Source of the DNA: Planktothrix agardhii NIES-204 | GTDB taxonomy: Bacteria; Cyanobacteriota; Cyanobacteriia; Cyanobacteriales; Microcoleaceae | Reading direction: 5' to 3' | Length of the DNA stretch: 64,000 nucleotides | Assembly: GCA_003609755.1 (NCBI GenBank) | Contig: AP017991.1 | Coordinates: 2,311,501 to 2,375,500 of the forward strand | Shown: positions 27,742 through 37,684 of the stretch, in pieces | Numbering within the stretch: position 1 is the stretch's first letter | Layout of the letters: each line of letters begins with the position of its first letter | Notes under the pieces: model-generated | What the model saw: the letters and a program-made list of their open reading frames with translations, nothing else | The model's database searches: none | What the model was told of the DNA's origin: nothing | Position numbers and translations under genes: made by a program

Positions 27742-28614
27742 TTAGATATATTTTTTTAACAATAATTCTAACTGTTGTCTGCGATCAGAGGGAATTTGAT
27801 TTAAGGGGGTTAAAATCGCATATTTCAAGGCAGAATGGGCTTGGGATTTTGGTAAATGATATTTTAAACGGCGCACGGTTTCTTGAATGACTTGTTGAGC
27901 ATTGACCGCATTTTTATGGAGATTTTGAATTACCATTTCTACGGTGACATGATCATGGTCTGGATGCCAACAATCATAATCGGTAACTAAGGCTAAAGTT
28001 GTATAGGCAATTTCCGCTTCCCGGGCTAATTTGGCTTCGGTTAAATTGGTCATTCCAATAATTGTTCCCCCCCAACTACGATATAAATTAGATTCGGCTT
28101 TGGTAGAAAAGGCTGGCCCCTCCATACAGACATAAGTTCCCGATAAATGATAATCTATATTGGGTAAATTTAAACTAGCGATCGCTTCTCCTAATACTTT
28201 TGATAATTGCGGACAAAAAGGATCACCAAAGGTAATATGAGCCACAGCACCATTCCCAAAAAAAGTAGAAACCCGTTGATTAGTTCGATCAATAAATTGA
28301 TCAGGAACAACTAAATCTAAAGGTTTAAATTCTTCTTTTAATGAACCCACCGCCGAAGCAGAAATAATATATTCAACTCCTAAACTTTTGAGGGCATAAA
28401 TATTAGCCCGATAGGGTAATTCCGTCGGCAAAAATCTATGGGTGCGTCCATGTCTGGCCAGAAATGCCACGCGCATTCCTTCTAAAGTTCCCACCAAAAT
28501 AGCATCGGAAGGTTGACCAAAGGGAGTATCAATGTGCATTTCCTCCACATCGGTAAATGCCTCCATCTTATACAACCCACTGCCACCAATAATGCCAATT
28601 TTAACCTGAGTCAT
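27742..28614 (-). CDS. mtnP: S-methyl-5'-thioadenosine phosphorylase
   Basis: A 290-residue purine nucleoside phosphorylase family 2 enzyme. The phosphate site is GIIGGSGLY at 8-16 and [11 protein letters not shown] at about 50-60; the purine and ribose site shows [20 protein letters not shown] and [16 protein letters not shown]. It cleaves 5'-methylthioadenosine, the by-product of polyamine synthesis, into adenine and methylthioribose-1-phosphate for methionine salvage. The alternative is a methylthioinosine or general purine phosphorylase, but the TNLTEAKLA segment favours MTA. No other salvage gene is adjacent. Confidence 0.95.
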   Translation of the reverse strand: MTQVKIGIIGGSGLYKMEAFTDVEEMHIDTPFGQPSDAILVGTLEGMRVAFLARHGRTHRFLPTELPYRANIYALKSLGVEYIISASAVGSLKEEFKPLDLVVPDQFIDRTNQRVSTFFGNGAVAHITFGDPFCPQLSKVLGEAIASLNLPNIDYHLSGTYVCMEGPAFSTKAESNLYRSWGGTIIGMTNLTEAKLAREAEIAYTTLALVTDYDCWHPDHDHVTVEMVIQNLHKNAVNAQQVIQETVRRLKYHLPKSQAHSALKYAILTPLNQIPSDRRQQLELLLKKYI

Positions 28615-28748
28615 GCTTTTTCCTTGATTAAGTTGTACTCAAATATTGTACCTAAAATTGGGCATAATTAACTTAGGGAAGATATTAATTTTTTCCCTAT
28701 TGGGATTATTCCCTTGTAAGATGTCCCCTTCTTAGTTAAACTATTAAT
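28615..28748. other. Upstream part of the intergenic region between mtnP and the glycosidase
   Basis: About 130 bases of AT-rich DNA that should hold the mtnP promoter. It leads into a heptamer tandem repeat. No gene is visible. Confidence 0.4.
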
Positions 28749-28905
28749 CAGTCATCAGTCATCAGTCATCAGTCATCAGTCATCAGTCATCAGTTATCAG
28801 TTATCAGTCATCAGTGAAAGAAGTTAAATTAATACTTAACTCATCAATGATCACTGTTAACGATTTCACAACTGATAACTGATTACTATTTACTGATAAT
28901 TGATA
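28749..28905. repeat. Heptamer tandem repeat CAGTCAT and its complement
   Basis: About nine CAGTCAT or CAGTTAT units from 28749 to 28815, then an opposed block (ACTGATAACTGATTAC) at about 28870-28905. The motif is the same as at 24280. It precedes the start codon of the glycosidase gene at 28931. Confidence 0.85.
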
Positions 28906-28930
28906 TTAGTCATATCCTTTAACAAAAAAC

Positions 28931-30580
28931 ATGAATTGGAACTCCATTAAACAGCAGAATTATTTTGGGTATTTGCGAATTAAACCCTTAAAATATTTAA
29001 CCCGTTCATTTCAAAGTCAAATTCAAAAAATTAGACTTGGAAAAATTACCAAATTTCAACGATATTTGGCATTAAGCTTTTGTTGTATTTTCTTGGGATT
29101 AACCTTAGCTCAATTTCCGGTTCTTTCCACTTCTATTAATATCTCAACAGTCAGACAAGAACTATCGGAAAATTTACTATCTCAGGGAATAATTAATCCG
29201 ACAAACTCGATTAGTCATCAACGAGAATTTAGGGGAGTTTGGGTAGCAACCGTCGCTAATATTGATTGGCCATCTAAATCAAATTTGTCAGTTGATCAAC
29301 AAAAATTTGAACTAATTGCTATCCTAAATAGGATGCAAGAATTAAACTTAAATGCCTTAATTCTGCAAGTGCGTCCGAATGGAGATGCCTTGTATAGTTC
29401 CAGTATAGAACCTTGGAGTGCGTGGTTAACAGGAACCCAAGGAACCCCCCCAAATCCCTATTATGATCCCCTACAATTTGCGATTGAAGAAGCCCATAAA
29501 CGCAATATTGAACTCCACGCTTGGTTTAATCCTTATCGGGCAAGATTAAGAGGAAATGCTGCTTTTGCACCGAATCACATGGCATCAAAATTCCCTCAAT
29601 ATGCCTATAAATATGGGGATTTAATGTGGATGGAACCGGGAGCAAAGGAAGTTCAAGATCAAACCTATAATGTGATTATGGATGTGGTACAACGCTATGA
29701 TCTTGATGGCGTTCATTTAGATGATTATTTCTATCCCTATCCTCAAAGTGGGGTTCCATTTCCTGATAGTCAAACCTATAATGCTTATCGTGCAGCAGGA
29801 GGAAATTTAGCGCTATCAGATTGGCGACGAGAAAATGTTAATCTGATGATTAAACGCATTCATGAAGGGATTAAAGCGATTAAACCTTATGTTAAATTTG
29901 GCATTAGTCCCTTTGGGATTTATCGCCCTGGAAAAGCTCCAGGAATTGTTGGATTAGATCAATATGCTTCTCTATATGCGGATGTTAAATTATGGGTTGA
30001 ACAAGGGTGGATGGATTATTTAGCGCCTCAACTTTATTGGAAAATTGATCCCCCTCAACAAAGTTACCCCGTTTTGTTAAATTGGTGGTTACAAAATAAT
30101 CCTCAAAGACGTCATATTTATGTCGGAAATGCTCTCTATCGAATTGAAAATGAATGGTCTATTTCTGAAATCCAAAGACAGATCGCAATTTCCCGACAAA
30201 CAGCCCCCCAATTATCTTTAGGAAATATCTTTTTTAGTATGAAGATATTTCGAGATAATCGTCAGGGAGTGAATGAAATTTTCAAAAGTGCGGTTTATCC
30301 CACTCCAGCTTTAGTTCCGATTATGCCTTGGTTGGATAATCAACCCCCGGAACCTCCTAGCGGAATTGAAACTAATTCTGGGATGATTTCTTGGATGCCT
30401 TCTAATAGTAATGATATCCGTTCTTGGGCAATTTATCAACAATTTTCCACGGGTTGGCAGTTAGTTAAAGTGGTGAATAAAGATACTACTTCTATTCGTG
30501 TTAACCCAGGAAATTATGCAGTTCGCGCGGTAGATAGAATGGGAAATGAAAGCGTTGAACAGGTTATTTCTGTGTCTTAA
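28931..30580 (+). CDS. Secreted GH10-like (GHL10/DUF187) glycosidase
   Basis: A 549-residue protein. After a basic start there is a signal anchor at about residues 47-66 (LSFCCIFLGLTLAQFPVL). Residues 98-450 match the glycosyl hydrolase-like 10 family (YddW type): EFRGVWVATVANIDWPSK, ALILQVRPNGDALY, LHAWFNPYRAR, YDLDGVHLDDYFYPYP and YLAPQLYWKI. The D-D pair in HLDDYF and the later acidic residues are likely catalytic. A small beta domain follows (residues 470-549). Family members act on glycan backbones such as peptidoglycan-linked sugars or exopolysaccharide; the substrate is not known. It could trim the septal wall or slime. A strong terminator lies downstream. Confidence 0.9.
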   Translation: MNWNSIKQQNYFGYLRIKPLKYLTRSFQSQIQKIRLGKITKFQRYLALSFCCIFLGLTLAQFPVLSTSINISTVRQELSENLLSQGIINPTNSISHQREFRGVWVATVANIDWPSKSNLSVDQQKFELIAILNRMQELNLNALILQVRPNGDALYSSSIEPWSAWLTGTQGTPPNPYYDPLQFAIEEAHKRNIELHAWFNPYRARLRGNAAFAPNHMASKFPQYAYKYGDLMWMEPGAKEVQDQTYNVIMDVVQRYDLDGVHLDDYFYPYPQSGVPFPDSQTYNAYRAAGGNLALSDWRRENVNLMIKRIHEGIKAIKPYVKFGISPFGIYRPGKAPGIVGLDQYASLYADVKLWVEQGWMDYLAPQLYWKIDPPQQSYPVLLNWWLQNNPQRRHIYVGNALYRIENEWSISEIQRQIAISRQTAPQLSLGNIFFSMKIFRDNRQGVNEIFKSAVYPTPALVPIMPWLDNQPPEPPSGIETNSGMISWMPSNSNDIRSWAIYQQFSTGWQLVKVVNKDTTSIRVNPGNYAVRAVDRMGNESVEQVISVS

Positions 30581-30724
30581 AATTGGGAAGACATAATAAC
30601 TCCCATTATAGCAAGAGGCAATAGGGAATAGGCAATCTCGCTATAGGTAAATACTTACTGTGAGCAGCTTTTAGCTTTCAAGAATGTCCTAATAGATGTG
30701 GCGACTGCTATAACAAGGGAATAG
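30581..30724. other. Gap after the glycosidase gene
   Basis: About 140 bases of non-coding DNA before the terminator hairpin. A faintly repeated phrase (GCTTTTAGCTTTCAAG) resembles internal sequence of the 62744 element. Nothing else is visible. Confidence 0.35.
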
Positions 30725-30748
30725 GGGGGATCAAAGTCCCCCTTTTTT
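30725..30748 (+). terminator. Intrinsic terminator
   Basis: GGGGGA and TCCCCC pair around a six-base loop and are followed by TTTTTT on the plus strand. It lies 145 bases after the glycosidase stop. Confidence 0.8.
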
Positions 30749-30860
30749 ATGCAGCAGGGCTGTTTCAAAGTCCAGTGAAAAAGAGTAAAGAAAGAGCGAT
30801 CACTACCTGATAAAATAAAGAGTAGTCGCTAACTTTTTACAAAAATAAAGATGTTATAGC

Positions 30861-30930
30861 AGGGAACAGGGAACAGCCCCCTAACCCCCCGTGCACGCAG
30901 GGCTAGGGGGGGAGGGAACAGGGGGGAACA
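30861..30930. repeat. GC-rich palindromic dispersed repeat, copy D (degenerate)
   Basis: Same orientation as copy A. The core reads CCCCCCGTGCACGCAGGGCT, with a damaged right arm, and the flanks GGGAACAGCCCCCTAA and GGCTAGGGGGGGAGGGAAC are conserved. It lies 11 bases before the pgm stop. Confidence 0.8.
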
Positions 30931-30940
30931 GGTTAAACAA

Positions 30941-32653
<1,713 letters not shown>

Positions 32654-32748
32654 TCAGTTATCGACAAAACTAAGAAATACCGGGTTGCACGAATAGGAAA
32701 ATCTCAAAGGTTGTCCCTTTTCCGTCTTCACTCAGACAGAACATTAAG

Positions 32749-33420
32749 TCAGGAATTGCTTGAATCAAACGGCTGGTTTTTAGTCCCCATTAACCAGCGT
32801 GTAATTGTTCCATCATCTTCGCTTTGGGAACGTTGTAGGGCTTCAGTCACTAAGGCTATTTTTAATCCGGGTAAAACTTGGGATTCTTCGATTAATCGAC
32901 TCCCTTGGTTTTCGACCGCAAAGGCTAATATTGTGTTATCTTCAACGTTTACAACCCAATATTCTTGGATTCCTAAGTTTTCATAGAGTAATCTTTTTCG
33001 ACCAATATCATCTACAAAAGATGATGCAGCTATTTCAACAATTAAGCTGGGGGAGGTAAATTCATCTAAATTAATTGGGGAATTATTGCGAGGAGGAAAT
33101 GGTAAGTTATCCCCAATATAAAACCCGATATCTGGCTGACTTTCTCTGGCTCCTGTTTTTCGGAAAGATGTGTTAGTAAATCCTTTAATCCGAATATTTT
33201 TAATAGCCGCATAAACTAAGATTACCGTTGATAGAATTGTGTTATCGTGTCCGTGTGCTGAACCTAGTGGAGCCACTTCTATCCTCATGTATTCTTGATC
33301 ATAATAAAACTTACCCTCAGCATACTGAGGATTCTCGGCTAGGGCTGAAAATTCTTCCCAGGTCGCTTTTACCCAAGTATCCGTCGGTATTGTGATTAAA
33401 GGAGGAGCTTGAATCATCAT
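32749..33420 (-). CDS. Uma2 family (DUF820) putative endonuclease
   Basis: A 223-residue Uma2 protein. Core motifs are SQPDIGFYIGDN (aspartate), SLIVEIAASSFVDDIGRKRLLYE (glutamate and lysine) and IQEYWVVNVEDNTILAF. The start is an ATG at 33420; a GTG two codons upstream is also in frame. Members of this family occur in large numbers in cyanobacterial genomes; this one is not obviously paired with anything. A nuclease fold is known for the family, the biological role is not. Confidence 0.92.
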   Translation of the reverse strand: MMIQAPPLITIPTDTWVKATWEEFSALAENPQYAEGKFYYDQEYMRIEVAPLGSAHGHDNTILSTVILVYAAIKNIRIKGFTNTSFRKTGARESQPDIGFYIGDNLPFPPRNNSPINLDEFTSPSLIVEIAASSFVDDIGRKRLLYENLGIQEYWVVNVEDNTILAFAVENQGSRLIEESQVLPGLKIALVTEALQRSQSEDDGTITRWLMGTKNQPFDSSNS

Positions 33421-33695
33421 TAACACCTAAACCTTAAATTTAGCGTTTTTATAATTATAACCGATCAAACCAATCTTTACCACCCGATAATTTAGCTAAT
33501 TCTTGATCAATGGGGTTGGGTAATTCTTTCTAAAACTTATATACTAGCGGGGCGAATGGCTTGTTCTATGGCTTCCTCCAAATAAGATTGCCATTGATCG
33601 GCTTGAATATAATAGGAATTTTTATTATCTTTTGAATTAAGTTTTTTAATCTTAATGATAGAATCAGATATTGAAGCAATCCAAGAATTTATTAT

Positions 33696-35555
33696 ATGCC
33701 ATCTGTTACAACTTCTCCTCTAATTAAAGATCCTGAACGTTTAGAAAAACAGTTACGAGATATTCCTCCGGTTCCGGGGGTGTATTTAATGCGAGATGGT
33801 CAGGATAATATTCTTTATATTGGTAAGTCTAAAAAATTGCGATCGCGGGTACGTTCCTATTTTCGAGAACAGCATCATCACACCCCACGCATTTATTTAA
33901 TGGTACAACAAGTTACCGAGATAGAATTTATTGTCACCGATACGGAAGCAGAAGCCTTAGCTTTAGAAGCCAATTTAGTTAAACAACATCAACCCCATTT
34001 TAATGTTCTGCTCAAGGATGATAAAAAATATCCCTATTTATGTATTACTTGGTCGGAGGATTATCCGCGAATTTTTATTACCCGTAAACGCCTTTTAGGT
34101 AATATTAAAGATCGTTATTATGGCCCCTATGTGGATACCAGGGTATTAAGAAATACCTTGCATTTAATTAAACGAATTTTTCCCCTGCGTCAACGACCTA
34201 AACCTTTATTTAAAGATCGTCCTTGTTTAAATTATGATATTGGTCGCTGTCCGGGGGTTTGTCAACTATTAATTTCTCCTGAAGAATATCGAAAAATTGT
34301 GCAGAAAGTGGCGATGATTTTTCAGGGAAGATCGGGGGAATTAGTTGATCATTTAGCGGAACAAATGGAACAAGCCTCGGAAGCCTTAAACTTTGAAACG
34401 GCGGCGATAATTCGAGATCAAATTCAAGGGTTACAGTCTTTAAATGCAGATCAAAAAGTTTCTTTACCCGATGATCGTGTGTCCCGTGATGCGATCGCTT
34501 TGGCGGCTAATTCTCAACAATCCTGTGTGCAGTTATTCCAAATTCGCGCCGGAAAATTAGTCGGACGCTTAGGGTTTACCGCCCAAGTTCCCCCGGAGTT
34601 AAAATCAACGGAAATGGGGTTAATTTTACAGAGGGTTTTAGAAGAACATTATCAATCTGTTGATCCGGTGGAAATTCCCAATGAAATATTAGTTCAATAT
34701 CAGTTACCAGATGAATCTATTTTAACAGATTGGTTGAGCGATCGCAAGGGAAAAAAAGTCACGATTTTAACCCCCCAACGTCAAGGTAAAGCGGATTTAA
34801 TTGAGATGGTAGAACGGAATGCGGAATATGAATTAGAACGGGTGCAAAAGTTAAGAGATCGTAATACTTTAGCCTTAGAAAATTTAGCAGCAATTCTCGA
34901 TTTACCCGATCTTCCCCATCGTATTGAAGGTTATGATATTTCCCATATTCAAGGGTCAGATGCAGTCGCCTCCCGGGTAGTATTTATTCAAGGTTTACCC
35001 GCCCAACAATACTATCGTCATTATAAGATTAAAAACCCCACCGTTCACGCCGGACATTCCGATGATTTTGCCAGTTTAGCAGAAGTGATTGGGCGCCGTT
35101 TTCGAGACTATGCTACTTCAACAGATAAACCGGATTTAATTATGATTGATGGGGGAAAGGGTCAACTTTCGGCGGTAGTTACTGTTTTAGAAGAACTGAA
35201 TTTATTAGAGGAAATTCGCGTAGTTAGTTTAGCCAAACAACGGGAGGAAATCTTTTTACCTGGAGAAAGTTTACCCTTAAAAACCGACTCCGAACAACCT
35301 GGGGTTCAACTATTAAGAAGATTACGAGATGAAGCTCACCGGTTTGCGGTTAGTTTTCATCGAAATCAAAGGACTCAACGCATGAAGCGATCGCATTTAG
35401 ATGATATTCCCGGGTTAGGACATCATCGACAAAAATTATTATTAGCTCATTTTCGTTCCCTGGAATATATTAGAATAGCTACTCCAGAACAGTTAGCAGA
35501 AGTCTCGGAAATTGGGCCGAAATTAGCTCAAGAAATCTATAATTATTTCCATTAA
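33696..35555 (+). CDS. uvrC: Excinuclease ABC subunit UvrC
   Basis: A 619-residue UvrC. The GIY-YIG nuclease is at the N-terminus ([19 protein letters not shown]), making the 3' incision. A UVR motif at about 205-240 ([19 protein letters not shown]) contacts UvrB. The RNase H-like 5' nuclease domain shows [15 protein letters not shown] and [11 protein letters not shown]. Helix-hairpin-helix repeats close the protein ([31 protein letters not shown]). It performs both cuts of nucleotide excision repair, important in a light-exposed organism. The ATG at 33696 starts MPSVTTS. The gene has a run of nested palindromes after the stop. Confidence 0.97.
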   Translation: MPSVTTSPLIKDPERLEKQLRDIPPVPGVYLMRDGQDNILYIGKSKKLRSRVRSYFREQHHHTPRIYLMVQQVTEIEFIVTDTEAEALALEANLVKQHQPHFNVLLKDDKKYPYLCITWSEDYPRIFITRKRLLGNIKDRYYGPYVDTRVLRNTLHLIKRIFPLRQRPKPLFKDRPCLNYDIGRCPGVCQLLISPEEYRKIVQKVAMIFQGRSGELVDHLAEQMEQASEALNFETAAIIRDQIQGLQSLNADQKVSLPDDRVSRDAIALAANSQQSCVQLFQIRAGKLVGRLGFTAQVPPELKSTEMGLILQRVLEEHYQSVDPVEIPNEILVQYQLPDESILTDWLSDRKGKKVTILTPQRQGKADLIEMVERNAEYELERVQKLRDRNTLALENLAAILDLPDLPHRIEGYDISHIQGSDAVASRVVFIQGLPAQQYYRHYKIKNPTVHAGHSDDFASLAEVIGRRFRDYATSTDKPDLIMIDGGKGQLSAVVTVLEELNLLEEIRVVSLAKQREEIFLPGESLPLKTDSEQPGVQLLRRLRDEAHRFAVSFHRNQRTQRMKRSHLDDIPGLGHHRQKLLLAHFRSLEYIRIATPEQLAEVSEIGPKLAQEIYNYFH

Positions 35556-35556
35556 A

Positions 35557-35601
35557 GTAGTGAGTCCTTGAGGACTCAGAAAGCCCTGAAGGGCTTACTA
35601 C
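35557..35601. terminator. Nested palindromes between uvrC and the WGR gene
   Basis: TGAGTCCTTGAGGACTCA (35561-35578) and AAGCCCTGAAGGGCTT (35581-35596) are two perfect hairpins, enclosed by GTAGT and ACTAC. They lie between convergent genes and could terminate both transcripts. The shape also fits a dispersed repeat. Confidence 0.55.
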
Positions 35602-35628
35602 TGGTAGTCAGTCCTTCTGCTATCCTCC

Positions 35629-37227
35629 CTAGCCACAAGCCCAAACAAACGCAAACTGATCTTTATGGGTTTTGCATTGCAGAATATGGGCAATTCCCAG
35701 ATCACCAAACGCATAGTTGAGGTTTTGCTCCGAAGCTAGTTGAAACACTTGCCGCATTGGAGCCTGACAAACGGGACAGCCTGGACACTCCATACCCTGA
35801 ACCCAGCGCGGGTAGCCCCCCAGCTTATCGCTCTCATCCGTCGGGTATAGCTCATCGTAGTTATCCAAATCATCCAGACCCAAACGCTCCATCACTGCAT
35901 CCCACAAGTCATTTTCTTGCAACCGCTCCCAGCCGCTTACCAGCTCCACCAGATCATCAGGGTCAGGATAGTCTTCAATTTCTAGCCATTCGGTGATGGT
36001 CTTGGCTGGTAAATAAGTTCCATAATCTTCTCCATCAATTTGCGGTAGTGGTGGAGTTGAGCCCATACCCACTGGTTGTACTACACGAATTCTAACGTTT
36101 TTAATTAGGAATGGAACTCTACCATAATAAATTGTTCCTTCTTCTGCCTCGAACCCACATTTATCAGACATACAGTGGAACATTTGCAATAGACCTGTAC
36201 CAAACTCCTCACGGACAGGTTCTGGCAATTGACTCAAATTCAGTTGCAAAAACAGTTGCAGGGGCTCGGCGCAACAGGGGCAACCGGGCCAGGTTTCATC
36301 TATTCCCAGCCAGGGACGACCGGAAAACTTGGAAGCTAGGCGATCGCTATCCCCTTCAATCACAATCGGCTTCCAGGCGGGACGAACAAATTGGGTAATA
36401 TTGAGATTAGAGTTAGGAGAATCATTTACTATTTGGGTAGGTAAAGGTGCTCCAGAATATTGGGATGGGCTTGGCTTCCCTTTAGGCAATAGCACATAGC
36501 CTTTTTTCAACTTTTCATTGATTTTCTTATAGGCAGCATTTAGGGCTTTTCTGGGACTGCCATAGGTACTGTTGTCGGTTTGTCCCGTCGTACCAATACG
36601 CCCATAGCGGAACGTGACCGTTAATCCACTCACCGTGACTTCATAGAATTTGTGGGACTTGTCATCGGAGAATTCTAGGTAAATGGGTTCATTGATATGA
36701 CCTGGTGTATAGTAAGGGTCATGAATGCAAATGGTGGAATAGTAATATTCTTCGGCTGCTTCTTCGGAATCAAACTCACGCAGTTTGTCAGACAACACAT
36801 TCCCACAGTAACCACTCTCAATCAACCTTACCTGGCGACCATCTAGGATTATATTTCCATAATCAGGCATTTTACCCGTATCAATCTCAAACTGATGGTT
36901 ATTTAGATCGGGCTGAGGTAAGGGATAGCAAGGAAAGTCATGATTGCGTGATTTATTACTGGGAATCAACACACTCCCACCCAAGAAAAAACTCCCATCC
37001 GCTAGGACAAATAATTCTTCAGTGAAAGCAGGGTTTGTCCAATTTAGCAAAATAGAGCGGGCATCGGTTGAGATGGTGTAATCACCCGAACGATGGTGGT
37101 TTAATATCTCGCAAGTGCCATTGGGTTCAAATAAATAAGGGTATTTCTTATTTTGCAGCCAGATGGAACCCGTTAGTTTTTCCTGAAGATATTTAGAGGA
37201 TAATTGAGATGGGGGATTCTTAGGCAT
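35629..37227 (-). CDS. WGR domain plus DUF1963 (YwqG-like) protein
   Basis: A 532-residue soluble protein. Residues 20-100 are a beta-rich unknown domain (GSIWLQNKKYPYLFEPNG). At about 185-250 lies a WGR domain (KFYEVTVSGLTVTFRYGRIGTTGQT), a fold that contacts DNA ends or nucleic acids in PARP proteins. The C-terminal 230 residues match DUF1963 (YwqG): CPCCAEPLQLFLQL, GGYPRWVQGMECPGCPVCQ, and AHILQCKTHKDQFAFVWAC, with CxxC pairs that may bind metal. Neither domain has an established bacterial function. The ATG at 37227 is preferred over a TTG at 37254. A small helical protein gene lies 23 bases upstream and may be co-transcribed. A relic of a related DUF1963 gene is at 52999. Confidence 0.88.
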   Translation of the reverse strand: MPKNPPSQLSSKYLQEKLTGSIWLQNKKYPYLFEPNGTCEILNHHRSGDYTISTDARSILLNWTNPAFTEELFVLADGSFFLGGSVLIPSNKSRNHDFPCYPLPQPDLNNHQFEIDTGKMPDYGNIILDGRQVRLIESGYCGNVLSDKLREFDSEEAAEEYYYSTICIHDPYYTPGHINEPIYLEFSDDKSHKFYEVTVSGLTVTFRYGRIGTTGQTDNSTYGSPRKALNAAYKKINEKLKKGYVLLPKGKPSPSQYSGAPLPTQIVNDSPNSNLNITQFVRPAWKPIVIEGDSDRLASKFSGRPWLGIDETWPGCPCCAEPLQLFLQLNLSQLPEPVREEFGTGLLQMFHCMSDKCGFEAEEGTIYYGRVPFLIKNVRIRVVQPVGMGSTPPLPQIDGEDYGTYLPAKTITEWLEIEDYPDPDDLVELVSGWERLQENDLWDAVMERLGLDDLDNYDELYPTDESDKLGGYPRWVQGMECPGCPVCQAPMRQVFQLASEQNLNYAFGDLGIAHILQCKTHKDQFAFVWACG

Positions 37228-37250
37228 AGACACTTGGGTATTTTTTATAT

Positions 37251-37508
37251 TCAAATATAACTCAACTCCATATCAACTTCGGTCATAATTTCTAAAAACT
37301 CCTCTTTTCCCTCCCAAGGAGTAGCTAAAAATTCTTTCATCTGATTTAGTTTATCCTCCAGGGTAATTTCTTGAATAGATTCTTTTTGATTAATCTCCCA
37401 ATCTCTTTCTCGTATTTTTCGAGCAATATTTTCTAATAACCATAGTTTTTCAACTAAGAATAAATTATTGATTGATTTTTCTATTTCTAATAATTGTGGT
37501 GAGATCAT
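37251..37508 (-). CDS. Small helical antitoxin-like protein
   Basis: An 85-residue acidic protein from the ATG at 37508 (ISPQLLEIEKSINNLF, EKLWLLENIARKIRE, LNQMKEFLATPWEGKEEF). It is almost entirely helical and has the size and charge of the small proteins that cyanobacteria encode next to PIN or RelE toxins, although none is found here. An ORF start at 37589 adds 27 residues of low-quality sequence. It is followed closely by the WGR/DUF1963 gene on the same strand. Function unknown; the antitoxin idea rests on look only. Confidence 0.6.
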   Translation of the reverse strand: MISPQLLEIEKSINNLFLVEKLWLLENIARKIRERDWEINQKESIQEITLEDKLNQMKEFLATPWEGKEEFLEIMTEVDMELSYI

Positions 37509-37625
37509 GTTAAATTGTCCTTTAAATTTAGATGGGTTTAAATTTTTGATATCAATTATAAAAGATGCAAAAAAAATTAACACGAACATTTGATGTGATG
37601 ATTGAAGATTTAGTATAAATTAGAT

Positions 37626-37651
37626 AGGCTGTCAGTTTTCACTAACAGCCT
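37626..37651 (-). terminator. Hairpin after the DUF4912 gene
   Basis: AGGCTGT and ACAGCCT pair perfectly around a 12-base loop, 34 bases beyond the DUF4912 stop. No clear U-tract follows on the minus strand, so it may be a processing or dispersed hairpin instead. Confidence 0.45.
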
Positions 37652-37684
37652 GTTTAATATCTAAAATTAATCTTGTAGAATTTG

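Noticed and set aside
33541-33695. Minus-strand coding-like fragment before uvrC
   Set aside because: About 45 codons ending at a stop, no start codon and no recognised family; could be decayed coding DNA but cannot be supported.
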